From NCBI RefSeq assembly GCF_003097655.1, contig NZ_QCZH01000015.1:26296-90295 (forward strand): a stretch of DNA of 64,000 nucleotides, in the 5' to 3' direction. The position numbers were made by a program, and so were the translations under genes. Source of the stretch: Flavobacterium laiguense (GTDB taxonomy: Bacteria; Bacteroidota; Bacteroidia; Flavobacteriales; Flavobacteriaceae). The notes beneath the pieces were generated by a model that saw nothing but the letters and a program-made list of their open reading frames with translations, did no database searches and was not told where the DNA came from. Below, piece by piece: positions 13,349 to 23,046 of this stretch. How positions within the stretch are numbered: position 1 is the stretch's first letter; every line of letters begins with the position of its first letter.

Positions 13349-15634
13349 TCAAATCTTTTTAGGCTTTGCCCCCATATAGAAAGTTAATTTCGATCCATTG
13401 GTAATATCAGCGTGTTTGATAAATGAACTGTTTAAGGGTTTTCCGTTTAATAGCATTTTTTGAACATAAACATTTTTATCACTTTGGTTAATTGCTTTTA
13501 CACTAAAGGTTTTGCCATTTTCTAAGGTTAATGCTGCATTGTTTACCAATGGCGATCCCAAAGCGTACTCATCAGATCCAGGCGCTACAGGATAGAATCC
13601 TAGTGAAGAGAAAATATACCAAGCACTCATTTGTCCGCAATCATCGTTGCCTCCTAAACCGTCGGGAGTAGGTTTGTATTGCATATTCAAAATTTTACGT
13701 ACTTGGGATTGGGTTTTCCAAGGTTCGTCAGTCCAATTGTAAAAATAAGCTACGTGGTGCGCTGGTTCATTGCCATGAACGTAACCTCCGATAATTCCTT
13801 CTCGGGTAATGTCTTCTGTTTCTGCAAAAAAGGAATCTGGTAAATGCATTGAAAATAAGGTGTCTAAACGTGATGTGAAAGTTTTTTCACCTCCCATTTG
13901 TGTCATTAATTGACTTGGGTCTTGCGGTACAAAAAAGCTGTAGTTCCAGCTATTGCCTTCAATAAAGCCTTGTCCGTGGGTGCTTAAAGCGTTAAATTCT
14001 TTTTTGAAGGTACCGTCTGTCAATTTTGGACGCATAAAACCAGTTGTTTTGTCGAAATTGTTTTTCCAATTTTCGGAGCGTTTTATAAAATCATTATATA
14101 CGTCAGTTCTGTTTAGTTTTTTGGCTATTTGTGCAATACACCAATCGTCATAAGCATATTCTAATGTATTTGAAACAGAAATGCCACTTTTCTCGGCGGG
14201 AATATATCCCAAATCGATATAGCTGCCAATTCCTTCGTAATTTCGGTGGTTTGCAGTTGTGATACAGGCTTCTAAAGCTTGATTTTTATCTCCATTGTAA
14301 ACTCCTTTTATAATCGCATCCGATATCACGGAGACACTATGATACCCACTCATACACCAGTTATCATTGGAGTAGTGAGACCAAATTGGCAACATATGTA
14401 AGGCACTTTGATTGTAATGTGCCAGCATAGATTTTACCATATCATTATTTCGGGATGGCTGGATTATATTGAAAAAGGGGTGTAATGCACGATACGTATC
14501 CCAAAGTGAAAAAGTACTGTAATTGGTAAATCCATCCGCCTGATGTATTCCCTGATCCAGTCCTTTATATTGTCCGTTTATATCAGTATAAACGGTTGGG
14601 TTTATGAATGTATGATACATTGCAGTATAAAAGTTCACTTTAATATCATCTGGTGCAGTGATAGTGATTTTATTCAATTCTTTATTCCAAATTGCTTGCG
14701 CTTGGTTTTTTGCTTTTTCGAAATCCCAATCCTTAATTTCTGCCTGCATATTTTGCAATGCATTTTTTTGGCTGACGGATGATAAAGAGAATTTTATTTT
14801 TATTTTCTCGGCTTCTTCTGTTTTGAAATCAAAATACATTCGTATTTTTTTTCCGGCGATTTCCGGAAAGTTTTTACTTTGGTCGAACTTACCCCAAAAT
14901 CCTCTGTACGGCTGCTTTTCATCATAATTTTTTAGACCATATTCTTTGAAAGGCTTAGAAAATGACATGGCAAAGTAAACCGTTCGGGTTCTTGCCCAGC
15001 CATTCGTTTGTCTGTAACCTGTAATCAATGTGTCGTTAATAACCCTTACATACGTCCAAATGTCCTTTTGGTCATAATTATAAATTCCGGCCATTAAATC
15101 TAAAATGATATGACTTTGGTCTGATTTTGGAAAGGTATATTGATGCATACCAACCCGAGTGGTAGCAGTCATTTCGGCTGTTATATTATCATCATCGAGT
15201 TTTACTTTATAATACCCTGCTTCGGCTGTTTCGTTGGCATGAGAAAACGTAGAACGATAACCACTTTTTGGATCTGTGGCAGTTCCTGGGTTCAGTTGTA
15301 ATTTACCTTGTGTGGGCATAATTAGAAAATCACCAAGATCTGAATGTCCTGTTCCGCTTAGATGGGTATGACTAAAACCTACAATAGTCTTGTCTTCGTA
15401 TTTGTATCCTGCACAATAGTTATAGACATCCCCATTGTATTTTCCATTAAGTTCGTATGAAATAGTATCCGTTTCCGGGCTTAGTTGTACAGCTCCAAAA
15501 GGAACTGTCGCTCCTGGATAAGTATGTCCCATTTTTTCGGTACCAATAATTGGCTTCACGTATTTGACTAAATTTTGTTGTGCATTAATAAAGGTTGAGC
15601 AAAATGAGAGTGTAAATAGAATGTGCCTTTTCAT
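13349..15634 (-). CDS. secreted GH92 alpha-1,2-mannosidase
   Basis: This 761-residue protein has a type I signal peptide (MKRHILFTLSFCSTFINAQQ, cleavage near residue 18-19). The GH92 core follows directly: VKYVKPIIGTEKMGHTYPGATVPFGAVQLSPETDT-type N-terminal signature (PGATVPFG), then IVGFSHTHLSGTGHSDLGD. The (alpha/alpha)6 barrel includes GYVHGNEPAHHVAYFYN and GLGGNDDCGQMSAWYIFSSLGFYP, where the catalytic acid/base and calcium-binding carboxylates of the family lie. GH92 enzymes trim alpha-mannose from N-glycans or mannan in the periplasm. No SusC/SusD partner is next to it. The gene lies between purL and a diverged purL 3' copy, each with the same terminator. This suggests it arrived with that DNA. 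Confidence 0.92.
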   Translation of the reverse strand: MKRHILFTLSFCSTFINAQQNLVKYVKPIIGTEKMGHTYPGATVPFGAVQLSPETDTISYELNGKYNGDVYNYCAGYKYEDKTIVGFSHTHLSGTGHSDLGDFLIMPTQGKLQLNPGTATDPKSGYRSTFSHANETAEAGYYKVKLDDDNITAEMTATTRVGMHQYTFPKSDQSHIILDLMAGIYNYDQKDIWTYVRVINDTLITGYRQTNGWARTRTVYFAMSFSKPFKEYGLKNYDEKQPYRGFWGKFDQSKNFPEIAGKKIRMYFDFKTEEAEKIKIKFSLSSVSQKNALQNMQAEIKDWDFEKAKNQAQAIWNKELNKITITAPDDIKVNFYTAMYHTFINPTVYTDINGQYKGLDQGIHQADGFTNYSTFSLWDTYRALHPFFNIIQPSRNNDMVKSMLAHYNQSALHMLPIWSHYSNDNWCMSGYHSVSVISDAIIKGVYNGDKNQALEACITTANHRNYEGIGSYIDLGYIPAEKSGISVSNTLEYAYDDWCIAQIAKKLNRTDVYNDFIKRSENWKNNFDKTTGFMRPKLTDGTFKKEFNALSTHGQGFIEGNSWNYSFFVPQDPSQLMTQMGGEKTFTSRLDTLFSMHLPDSFFAETEDITREGIIGGYVHGNEPAHHVAYFYNWTDEPWKTQSQVRKILNMQYKPTPDGLGGNDDCGQMSAWYIFSSLGFYPVAPGSDEYALGSPLVNNAALTLENGKTFSVKAINQSDKNVYVQKMLLNGKPLNSSFIKHADITNGSKLTFYMGAKPKKI

Positions 15635-15737
15635 TGTATAAATTTATGGATGCTAAATCGTTTTAGTAACTAACTGTAAATATACAGGTTTGTATTTAAT
15701 CTAACTAATCGTAAATTCTTTAAAAAATTGCATTAAA

Positions 15738-15770
15738 AAAAGCGTTCCCTGATAGAGAACGCTTTTGTTA
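15738..15770 (-). terminator. purL terminator
   Basis: A perfect stem AAAAGCGTTC / GAACGCTTTT has loop CCTGATAGA, 22 bases past the purL stop. It is repeated exactly at 13124-13152. Confidence 0.9.
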
Positions 15771-15787
15771 AAATTTATGTTGTATTC

Positions 15788-18700
15788 TTAGATTTTGTCA
15801 ATCCATTTTCTAGCATTGACAAAAGCTTCATGCCAAGGTGTAACTTCGTCATTACGGTCTTTTGGATAATGTGCCCAGTTCCATTGAAAAGTAGATCTTT
15901 CGATGTGTGGCATCATTACCAAGTGACGACCTGTTGTGTCGCACATCATAGCAGTGTTATAATCAGAACCGTTAGGGTTAGCAGGATAACTGTCATAACC
16001 GTATTTACCTACGATGTTGTAGTGTTCTTCGGCCATTGGCTTGCTGAATTTTCCTTCACCATGTGATACCCAAACTCCAAGTGTGGCACCAGCCAACGTA
16101 GATAACATCACAGAGTTGTTTTCCTGTATGGTTACAGAAGTAAAGATACTCTCGTGCTTGTTGCTCTCATTGTGGAGCATTTTTGGTTTTTGTTTGTGTT
16201 CTGGGTTGATTAATCCTAATTCGATGAACAATTGACAACCGTTACAAATTCCAACAGACAGAGTATCTTCTCTTTTAAAGAAATTGGTCAAAGCTGTTTT
16301 TGCTTTTTCATTGTATAAAAAGGCTCCAGCCCAACCTTTGGCTGAACCCAAAACATCTGAATTAGAGAATCCTCCAACAGCTCCAATGAACTGAATGTCT
16401 TCCAGATTTTCACGTCCCGAAATCAAATCGGTCATGTGTACATCTTTTACGTCAAAACCGGCTAAGTACATTGCATTGGCCATTTCACGTTCGGAGTTGC
16501 TTCCTTTTTCGCGGATGATTGCTGCTTTTGGACGTGGTTTTGAATTGTCGATTACAGGTTTTTTTCCTGTAAAATGTGCAGGGAAAGTATAGTTTAAAGC
16601 TTGATTTTTATAATTGTCAAAACGCGCTTGAGCTGTTCCGTTTTTAGATTGCTTTTGATCTAACAGGAAAGACGTTTTAAACCAAATGTCTCTGTATTTG
16701 GCAATGTCTAATTTACAAGGTCCAAAGTCTAAAGTAGCTTCCGTTGTTGCTGTTCCTAATTTGTAGAAAGCGACATTGTTTGCTTTTAATTTAGCTTCAA
16801 CCGCCTCATCTGAATTGGCTTGGAAAACCACTGCGATGTTTTCGGCAAAAAGATATTTGATGATGTCTTTTTCTTCGAAAACAGAGAAATCGATTTTGGC
16901 TCCCAAATTCACATCGGCAAAACACATTTCTAGTAAAGTAGTGATTAATCCACCACTTCCGATGTCGTGTCCAGCCAGAATTTGATTGTCTAAAATCAAT
17001 TCTTGAAGGGTGTTGAATGCATTTTTGAAAAAAGCAGCGTCTTTAATTGTTGGTGCATCGTTTCCGATAGCATTCAATGTTTGTGCCAAAGAAGAACCTC
17101 CTAATTTGAAGTCGTCTTGAGACAAATTAATATAGTAAATAGAACCACCGTCTTTTTGTAAAACAGGCTCTACTACTTTTCTAATATCGATACAATTTCC
17201 ACCTGCAGAAATAATTACCGTTCCCGGCGCAATTACTTCGTCGTTTGGATATTTTTGTTTCATCGAAAGTGAATCTTTTCCTGTTGGAATGTTGATTCCC
17301 AATTCGATTGCAAATTCAGAACAACCTTCTACAGCGGCATACAAACGAGCGTCTTCACCTTCGTTTTTACAAGCCCACATCCAGTTGGCCGAAAGGGAAA
17401 TCCCTTTTAATCCGTCTTTAATTGGTGCCCAAACAATATTCGATAATGATTCGGCAATCGCAGTTCTACTTCCTGCAACAGGGTCAATAAGTGCAGCGAT
17501 AGGAGAGTGTCCAATCGATGTTGCAACACCTTCTATTCCTTGGTAATCCAAAGCCATAACACCACAATTGTTCAAAGGCAATTGCAATGGTCCAGCACAT
17601 TGTTGTTTGGCAACTTTTCCACCCACACAACGGTCTACTTTATTGGTCAACCAGTCTTTACAGGCAACAGCTTCCAGTTGTAAAACTTGCTCTAAGTAAG
17701 TTGATATATTTTTTACGCTATATTCTAATGCAGGATAGTTGTAATTGATGGTTTTATCCGTCATTACCGTTTTTGGGGAACTTCCGAAGAAATCTTCCAA
17801 AGCATAATCCATTGGTTTTAAACCAGTACTTTTAGATTCGAAAGTAAAACGATGATCACTGGTTACATCACCTACTTGATACATCGGAGAGCGTTCTCTG
17901 TCTGCAATTCTTTGTAAAATATCGATGTCTTTTTGACCAATAATTAATCCCATTCTTTCTTGGGATTCGTTACCGATAATTTCTTTTGCCGAAAGGGTAG
18001 GATCTCCAACAGGTAATTTGTCTAAATCAATTAATCCTCCTGTTTCTTCAACTAGTTCAGAAAGACAGTTTAAGTGTCCACCTGCACCATGATCGTGAAT
18101 AGAAACAATTGGGTTATTGTCGCTTTCTACCAAACCACGAATGGCGTTGGCAGCACGTTTTTGCATTTCGGGGTTCGAACGTTGAATAGCATTCAATTCG
18201 ATTCCTGAACCAAAAGCTCCTGTGTCTGCAGAAGATACTGCGGCACCACCCATTCCGATTCTATAATTTTCTCCACCAAGAATAACAATTTTGTCTCCTT
18301 CTTGTGGTTTCTTTTTGATGGCTTGATCTAATTTTCCGTAACCAATTCCACCCGCTTGCATGATTACTTTATCATAACCAATTTTACGGTTGTTTTCTTC
18401 ATGTTCGAAAGTCAAAATGGAACCAGTAATAAGTGGTTGTCCAAATTTATTTCCAAAATCAGATGCCCCATTCGAAGCTTTTATTAAGATGTCCATTGGA
18501 GTTTGGTACAACCATTTTCTAGCTTCAACAGCATCTTCCCATGGTCTGTTTTCTTCTAATCGAGAATAAGAAGTCATGTAAACCGCCGTTCCTGCCATTG
18601 GCAACGATCCTTGTCCTCCTGCTAAACGGTCACGAATTTCTCCTCCAGATCCTGTTGCAGCTCCATTGAAAGGCTCTACAGTTGTCGGGAAATTGTGTGT

Positions 18701-19441
18701 TTCTGCTTTTAAAGAGATAACCGAATCAAATTCTTTTATTTCGTAAAAATCAGGTTTGTCAGCTGTTTTAGGGGCAAATTGTTGTACTCTTGGTCCTTTT
18801 ACAAATGCTACGTTGTCTTTGTAGGCCGAAACAATATCGTTAGGGTTTTCCTGAGATGTTTTTTTGATTAATTTAAAAAGAGACGTTTCTTTTTCTACAC
18901 CATCAATTACAAAAGTTCCATTGAAAATCTTGTGGCGACAGTGTTCTGAATTGGCTTGTGAAAAAGCAAAAATCTCTGAATCCGTTAATTTTCTACCTAA
19001 TTTAGTGGCTAAATTATCTAAGTATTCCACTTCTTCCGGACTTAAAGCCAAACCTTCACTTTTGTTGTAAGCAGCGATATCATCGATGTTCAGAATAGCT
19101 TCCGGAAGTACATTGATGGTAAATATATCTTGATTCAACTCGGTGTATTTTTGCGAAAGCATAGGGTCGAAATCATTGAAATCAGCCGTAGCTTTGTGGA
19201 ATTCTTCGATACGAATGATTCCAGAAATCCCCATGTTTTGAGTAATTTCCACCGCATTGGTACTCCAAGGAGTAATCATAGTGGCACGAGGTCCAACAAA
19301 AAAATCCGACAAGACGGATTTTTCTATTTTATTGGAATCGGCAAAAAGCCAGTTGAGTTTTGAAATGTCTTGAGCCGAAATTTCGTTTTGCGTTTGTACT
19401 GCAAAAACAGTTTTGCTTTGGTTTTCAAAGAAATGGATCAT
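15788..19441 (-). CDS. purL: phosphoribosylformylglycinamidine synthase
   Basis: This 1217-residue large-type PurL catalyses the fourth step of purine synthesis, converting FGAR to FGAM with glutamine and ATP in the cytoplasm. An N-terminal PurS-like part (~1-140) is followed by two AIRS-type ATP-binding repeats. Those contain SEHCRHKIF near 168, KAETHNFPTTVEPFNGAATG near 250, and the related second half with IGHSPIAALIDP. The C-terminal class I glutamine amidotransferase starts near residue 955 (KAAIIREKGSNSEREMA). Its nucleophile Cys is in SVGICNGCQLF, and the triad His region is in the C-terminal stretch ending WNWAHYP. The length matches the large Gram-negative form (E. coli ~1295). It is a monocistronic unit with a TAAATTTG promoter and a strong terminator. 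Confidence 0.96.
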   Translation of the reverse strand: MIHFFENQSKTVFAVQTQNEISAQDISKLNWLFADSNKIEKSVLSDFFVGPRATMITPWSTNAVEITQNMGISGIIRIEEFHKATADFNDFDPMLSQKYTELNQDIFTINVLPEAILNIDDIAAYNKSEGLALSPEEVEYLDNLATKLGRKLTDSEIFAFSQANSEHCRHKIFNGTFVIDGVEKETSLFKLIKKTSQENPNDIVSAYKDNVAFVKGPRVQQFAPKTADKPDFYEIKEFDSVISLKAETHNFPTTVEPFNGAATGSGGEIRDRLAGGQGSLPMAGTAVYMTSYSRLEENRPWEDAVEARKWLYQTPMDILIKASNGASDFGNKFGQPLITGSILTFEHEENNRKIGYDKVIMQAGGIGYGKLDQAIKKKPQEGDKIVILGGENYRIGMGGAAVSSADTGAFGSGIELNAIQRSNPEMQKRAANAIRGLVESDNNPIVSIHDHGAGGHLNCLSELVEETGGLIDLDKLPVGDPTLSAKEIIGNESQERMGLIIGQKDIDILQRIADRERSPMYQVGDVTSDHRFTFESKSTGLKPMDYALEDFFGSSPKTVMTDKTINYNYPALEYSVKNISTYLEQVLQLEAVACKDWLTNKVDRCVGGKVAKQQCAGPLQLPLNNCGVMALDYQGIEGVATSIGHSPIAALIDPVAGSRTAIAESLSNIVWAPIKDGLKGISLSANWMWACKNEGEDARLYAAVEGCSEFAIELGINIPTGKDSLSMKQKYPNDEVIAPGTVIISAGGNCIDIRKVVEPVLQKDGGSIYYINLSQDDFKLGGSSLAQTLNAIGNDAPTIKDAAFFKNAFNTLQELILDNQILAGHDIGSGGLITTLLEMCFADVNLGAKIDFSVFEEKDIIKYLFAENIAVVFQANSDEAVEAKLKANNVAFYKLGTATTEATLDFGPCKLDIAKYRDIWFKTSFLLDQKQSKNGTAQARFDNYKNQALNYTFPAHFTGKKPVIDNSKPRPKAAIIREKGSNSEREMANAMYLAGFDVKDVHMTDLISGRENLEDIQFIGAVGGFSNSDVLGSAKGWAGAFLYNEKAKTALTNFFKREDTLSVGICNGCQLFIELGLINPEHKQKPKMLHNESNKHESIFTSVTIQENNSVMLSTLAGATLGVWVSHGEGKFSKPMAEEHYNIVGKYGYDSYPANPNGSDYNTAMMCDTTGRHLVMMPHIERSTFQWNWAHYPKDRNDEVTPWHEAFVNARKWIDKI

Positions 19442-19470
19442 TGTTGTGTAGTTTGTTGTATTTAACGGTG

Positions 19471-19501
19471 CAAATTTAGTTTAAATATATAGTAAGAGCA
19501 A
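19471..19501 (-). promoter_or_regulatory. purL promoter
   Basis: On the minus strand, TTG (19499-19501), 20 bases, then TAAATTTG (19471-19478), a full match to the Bacteroidota TTG / TAnnTTTG promoter. It lies 30 bases before the purL start. Confidence 0.7.
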
Positions 19502-19547
19502 ATGTGAAAAGCAAAGACTTTGATAAAATCACACAATTAAAAAAAGA

Positions 19548-19603
19548 CCGCAAATTCGCAAATTTTTATGGGTCTTAAAATAATATAATTTGCGAATTTG
19601 CGG
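19548..19603. repeat. GCGAATTTGCGG inverted repeat between purL and a lipoprotein gene
   Basis: CCGCAAATTCGCAAATT (19548-19564) and AATTTGCGAATTTGCGG (19587-19603) are perfectly complementary over 17 bases around a 22-base loop. A-run before and T-poor after. It stands downstream of the leftward lipoprotein gene and could act as its terminator, or be a dispersed intergenic repeat like the one at 10983. Confidence 0.75.
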
Positions 19604-19615
19604 TTAATTAACATT

Positions 19616-21127
19616 TTACTTCGGAAACGGTTTGTTTTGATAGGCTCCTAAATCTGGGGGTAACGTTCTGGTATTTCCAAGAATATCTAGCGGTATCAAA
19701 TACGTCGAATTCCCTTTTGCGAAAGCGGAAGAAGTATTGTCTATATTGAAATTATTGATATTTGGATTAAAGAATTTGGGGTCTTTGTTGAGGGTAATAG
19801 TATTGTAATGCACTGGATCTGTATCGAATTGATAAAGCGGATCTTTGGTGTTGTTGGACTTAATCAAGCAATTGTTGAATTGGTATTCGAAAGTGGCTCC
19901 CGTTTTTTTACTTAAAAAAAGTTCATTGGAATAGGAACCATAAATGATACAATTGTTGAATGTTGCCTGAGTAAGGTCTTTGGTCTCGGGAGTTGCAGCT
20001 GTACTATAATTGCTAATAAAGACCGCTACTTGTCCAGGACTCGACCAGTTGTTGTTGAAGGTGCAATGTGTAAACTTGTAATTTCCGCCATAAGTACAGG
20101 CTAGACTTGCTTCTCCTGTATAGTTGATGACGATGTTTTCTCCTTTTATTAATCCGTTTTTGGCTTGAATTCCATAATGGGTACAGTTGTAAACCTGAGT
20201 ATTTTTTATAGAAACGGTTGCTCCGTCATTACCCTCGATTAATAATCCAACAGTTGCGTTTTTTAGTGTGAGATTTTGAATCGTATTATTGACACTTCCT
20301 TCTTGCAACCAAATCGTTCCCCATTGTCCAGGAACATAGGCGAAATCGGGTTGTTGACGATCACTGCTAAAAATGACTTCGTTTTCTAATTTATCAGTGA
20401 CTGATGTTGAACCATTGATGTGAATGGAAGCTTTTTTGGATACAATAAGACCGGAATTAGCATGAAAATAAACTCTTGCTCCAGGATCAAAAGTCACGGT
20501 TTCTCCTTCGGGAACGGCTGCGTAGCCATAAATAACATAGGCTTTTTTGTTGGTAAAATGGAGTTCATTGCCATGAATAGGGTCGTTTTTGTCCAGATAA
20601 AAACCGTTTTTTTTTTCATTTCCGATTGGGAGTGTTTCTGTGGTTCCGTCTGCATTGCGGTTGGGATATAATAAAATGGCATCTTGTACCAAGGTTACTA
20701 ATTCTACCTTTTGAAGATTGGCTCCGCCGTCAAACTCAATTTGGTCGGTGTATAGAAACTCTGTAGGGGTTGCATTATCAGTTTCTACGGTTGTTTCTAT
20801 GAAAATATACAGGCTGTCTTTGGCCAATAGCGTAACATTTTCGAATAGTTTGCCTTGATTGCCTTGGGCGCCATCAACGGACATTCGGTATTTTGAGTTT
20901 AATCCTTTGTTGAATTTTATGGTTGGAATGTTAATGTCGTTTTTTGAATGGTTATAGACTTTTAGGGTATAGGTACTCGAACTCAAATTGGTAAAAACCG
21001 TATCTAAATAAACAGTATCTTTAGAGAAAGTCAAATCACCGGTACTGGCTACGGTCTCAAAATCACTACGACAAGAGCAAAATGAAAGTAGTATTCCAGC
21101 TAAAAAAAGTAAAGTGATGTGACGCAT
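19616..21127 (-). CDS. surface/periplasmic lipoprotein with right-handed beta-helix
   Basis: This is a 503-residue protein. The N-terminus MRHITLLFLAGILLSFCSCR is a lipoprotein signal; the lipidated Cys is 17 or 19. An Ig-like segment follows (STGDLTFSKDTVYLDTVFTNLSSSTYTLKVYN, about 28-60, cited for its DTVFTNLSSS core). It resembles the choice-of-anchor region of many Bacteroidota surface proteins. The middle and C-terminal parts repeat short Asn/Gly-containing turns (GSVNNTIQNLTLKNATVGLLIEG, NTQVYNCTHYGIQAKNG, HCTFNNNW). These are the coils of a right-handed parallel beta-helix, as in pectate-lyase-like proteins. There are no clear catalytic carboxylates, so an adhesin or polysaccharide-binding role is as likely as an enzyme. 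The function is unknown. It forms a single-gene unit upstream of purL on the same strand. Confidence 0.75.
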   Translation of the reverse strand: MRHITLLFLAGILLSFCSCRSDFETVASTGDLTFSKDTVYLDTVFTNLSSSTYTLKVYNHSKNDINIPTIKFNKGLNSKYRMSVDGAQGNQGKLFENVTLLAKDSLYIFIETTVETDNATPTEFLYTDQIEFDGGANLQKVELVTLVQDAILLYPNRNADGTTETLPIGNEKKNGFYLDKNDPIHGNELHFTNKKAYVIYGYAAVPEGETVTFDPGARVYFHANSGLIVSKKASIHINGSTSVTDKLENEVIFSSDRQQPDFAYVPGQWGTIWLQEGSVNNTIQNLTLKNATVGLLIEGNDGATVSIKNTQVYNCTHYGIQAKNGLIKGENIVINYTGEASLACTYGGNYKFTHCTFNNNWSSPGQVAVFISNYSTAATPETKDLTQATFNNCIIYGSYSNELFLSKKTGATFEYQFNNCLIKSNNTKDPLYQFDTDPVHYNTITLNKDPKFFNPNINNFNIDNTSSAFAKGNSTYLIPLDILGNTRTLPPDLGAYQNKPFPK

Positions 21128-21255
21128 TTGGTTTTGTTATTTTTTGTAAAAATAGGAATAAATTAGATTTGTAAGATTGTTAAGCGCTTTAGATTTTTAT
21201 TTCTTTTTTGGATTGTCTATTTAATGTATTTTTACATTCTTTAAAATCTAAAATC

Positions 21256-21678
21256 ATGACAATAGACAAAGATAAAATGCTCGAATATTGTAACGAGTTT
21301 TCCAAAAACACTTTGATGGAAACGTTGAAGATCGAGTTCATAGATGCCGGAGAGGGATTCCTTGTTGCCAAAATGCCTGTTAATTCGTTAGTGCATCAAC
21401 CGATGGGATTGTTGCATGGAGGTGCTTCGGTGGCTTTGGCAGAAAGTGTGGGAAGTGCAGCTTCGCATTTTTTTATTAATGATAAAAATCAAGAAGTACG
21501 CGGTATCGAGATTTCGGCCAATCACTTAAGGAGTATCCGTGAAGGTGTTGTTTTTGGAACTGCCCGTATTATTCATAAAGGGAGAAGTTTGCATCTTTGG
21601 GAGATTAAAATTACGGATGAGGAAGGGAATTTGATTTCACTTTGTAAATTGACTAATATGGTTTTGACGCGCCCCTAA
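21256..21678 (+). CDS. hotdog-fold PaaI-type acyl-CoA thioesterase, possible DHNA-CoA thioesterase
   Basis: The protein is taken from the ATG at 21256 (MTIDKDKML; 140 residues). The longer frame from 21208 adds an unlikely N-terminus. It has the single-hotdog layout with the family catalytic signature HQPMGLLHGGASVALAESVGS: the Gln/His-Gly-Gly around the start of the central helix and the Glu of the helix. Enzymes of this type hydrolyse acyl-CoAs; YdiI/MenI does so on 1,4-dihydroxy-2-naphthoyl-CoA in menaquinone synthesis. The next gene, 41 bases downstream on the same strand, encodes isochorismate synthase, the entry step of that pathway. This suggests the MenI role, but substrate cannot be read from the motif. 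It could also be a general phenylacetyl-CoA thioesterase. Confidence 0.82.
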   Translation: MTIDKDKMLEYCNEFSKNTLMETLKIEFIDAGEGFLVAKMPVNSLVHQPMGLLHGGASVALAESVGSAASHFFINDKNQEVRGIEISANHLRSIREGVVFGTARIIHKGRSLHLWEIKITDEEGNLISLCKLTNMVLTRP

Positions 21679-21719
21679 CCCCAAAAGGGGAAAATTTGAT
21701 TTTTTATTATTAAAGTAGT

Positions 21720-22784
21720 ATGAGTGATTTTTTTGAAAAAGTTATAAAACAACAAGAACAAAAGCTTCCTTTTGTTTTGTATTGCAAATCCAATTCGGAT
21801 ACGATAATTGGAATGTTTCAGCATAATGATACATTGTTTAATGTGGTCGATTTTACCGAGAAGGGATTTGTGTTTGCTTCTTTCGATGGAAATAGTATTC
21901 ATTTAATTCCCGAAAACCAATCAGAAATAACTGCTGTTATTAGAGAAAAAGGGGGAGTTGAAATATCGAAAAAGAAGGAGAAGGTTTCAACTGTGTCAGA
22001 AAAAAAAGATTTCGAAAAGTTAGTTTCTAAAGGGATTCAAGCCATAGAAAATCAAGAATTCAAGAAGGTCGTTCTTTCACGCAAAGAAATAATCGAACTG
22101 GAAAATTTTGATTTGGTTGCTACTTTCGAAAAATTAGTTCGATTGTATCCCAACACTTTTGTGTACTGTTTTTATCATCCCAAAGTTGGAGTTTGGCTTG
22201 GTGCAACTCCTGAGCAATTGGTAAAAGCCAATGTCAATGTATTCGAGACAATGGCCTTGGCAGGAACCCAAAAAGATTATGGCTCTGATGCAGTTGTTTG
22301 GGAAAAGAAAGAAAGGGAAGAACAGCAATATGTTACAGACTATATCGTAGATCAACTCCAAGAGGTGGCGCTGGAGGTTTCGGTTACGGAACCTTATAGC
22401 ATTAAAGCGGGGAGTGTTTGGCATCTTAAAACCGATATTTGGGGCGTTCTAAATGCTGGTTTTAGTTTAAAACAAGTTGTTTATTTATTGCATCCTACTC
22501 CAGCAGTTTGCGGATTGCCAAAAGAAGCTTCTAAAGCCTTTATTTTGGAAAATGAAAATTACGATCGAACTTTTTATACCGGATTTTTGGGCGAATTGAA
22601 TACAAGTTTTGCGGTTGATTCCGTTAGCTCGGATCTGTTTGTCAATTTGCGTTGCATGCAGATTTGTGACTCGCAAGCATATTTGTATATGGGATGCGGA
22701 ATTACCAAAGACAGTATTCCTGAAAATGAATGGATGGAAAGTGTTAATAAATCGATGACGATGAAGAGGAGTTTGGATTTTTAA
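21720..22784 (+). CDS. menF: isochorismate synthase (chorismate-binding enzyme)
   Basis: This 354-residue protein belongs to the chorismate-utilising MenF/EntC/TrpE fold. The catalytic C-terminal half has the family segments FKKVVLSRKE near residue 118 (with the Lys base), MALAGTQKD near 180, HLLHPTPAVCGLPKEAS-like VYLLHPTPAVCGLPKEAS near 255-272, and GFLGELN near 290. MGCGITKDSIPENEW near 325-340 contains metal-binding Glu. The N-terminal ~100 residues are shorter than in TrpE/PabB, which supports isochorismate synthase. Menaquinone is the respiratory quinone of Flavobacteriia, so this is most likely the first committed enzyme of its synthesis. A siderophore role is the alternative, but no such genes are nearby. 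The thioesterase gene immediately upstream may complete the pair. Confidence 0.9.
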   Translation: MSDFFEKVIKQQEQKLPFVLYCKSNSDTIIGMFQHNDTLFNVVDFTEKGFVFASFDGNSIHLIPENQSEITAVIREKGGVEISKKKEKVSTVSEKKDFEKLVSKGIQAIENQEFKKVVLSRKEIIELENFDLVATFEKLVRLYPNTFVYCFYHPKVGVWLGATPEQLVKANVNVFETMALAGTQKDYGSDAVVWEKKEREEQQYVTDYIVDQLQEVALEVSVTEPYSIKAGSVWHLKTDIWGVLNAGFSLKQVVYLLHPTPAVCGLPKEASKAFILENENYDRTFYTGFLGELNTSFAVDSVSSDLFVNLRCMQICDSQAYLYMGCGITKDSIPENEWMESVNKSMTMKRSLDF

Positions 22785-23046
22785 TTCTAAAAGGCAGAAA
22801 GCAGGAAACAGAATTCAGGAAGAGGAAAGAGAAAGCATAAAAAGACAAAATTTTGTCATAAAGAATTGCCATAATATTGTCTTTCCGACGAAGGAGGGAT
22901 ATCCGAAAGTAACTCGACAATCCTAATAAATAACACATTCAAGATCCGAAAAAAAAATAATATTGAGGAATAGTATTGCGGAAGTAGTTTACAAAAGATA
23001 GGAGAAAGAAAACAGAAAGCAGAAATTAGAAAAAAACATAAAATAA

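Noticed and set aside
15830..19363. Several open frames of 60-90 residues on the plus strand inside purL
   Set aside because: They are all shadows of the long purL frame, which is fully supported by its motifs.
19442..19615. Purine riboswitch upstream of purL
   Set aside because: The leader between promoter and start is only about 30 bases, too short for one, and no such fold is visible.
22785..23046. Small genes in the gap before bshB1
   Set aside because: The purine-rich stretch has only short frames with no start signal or family; I see nothing there.
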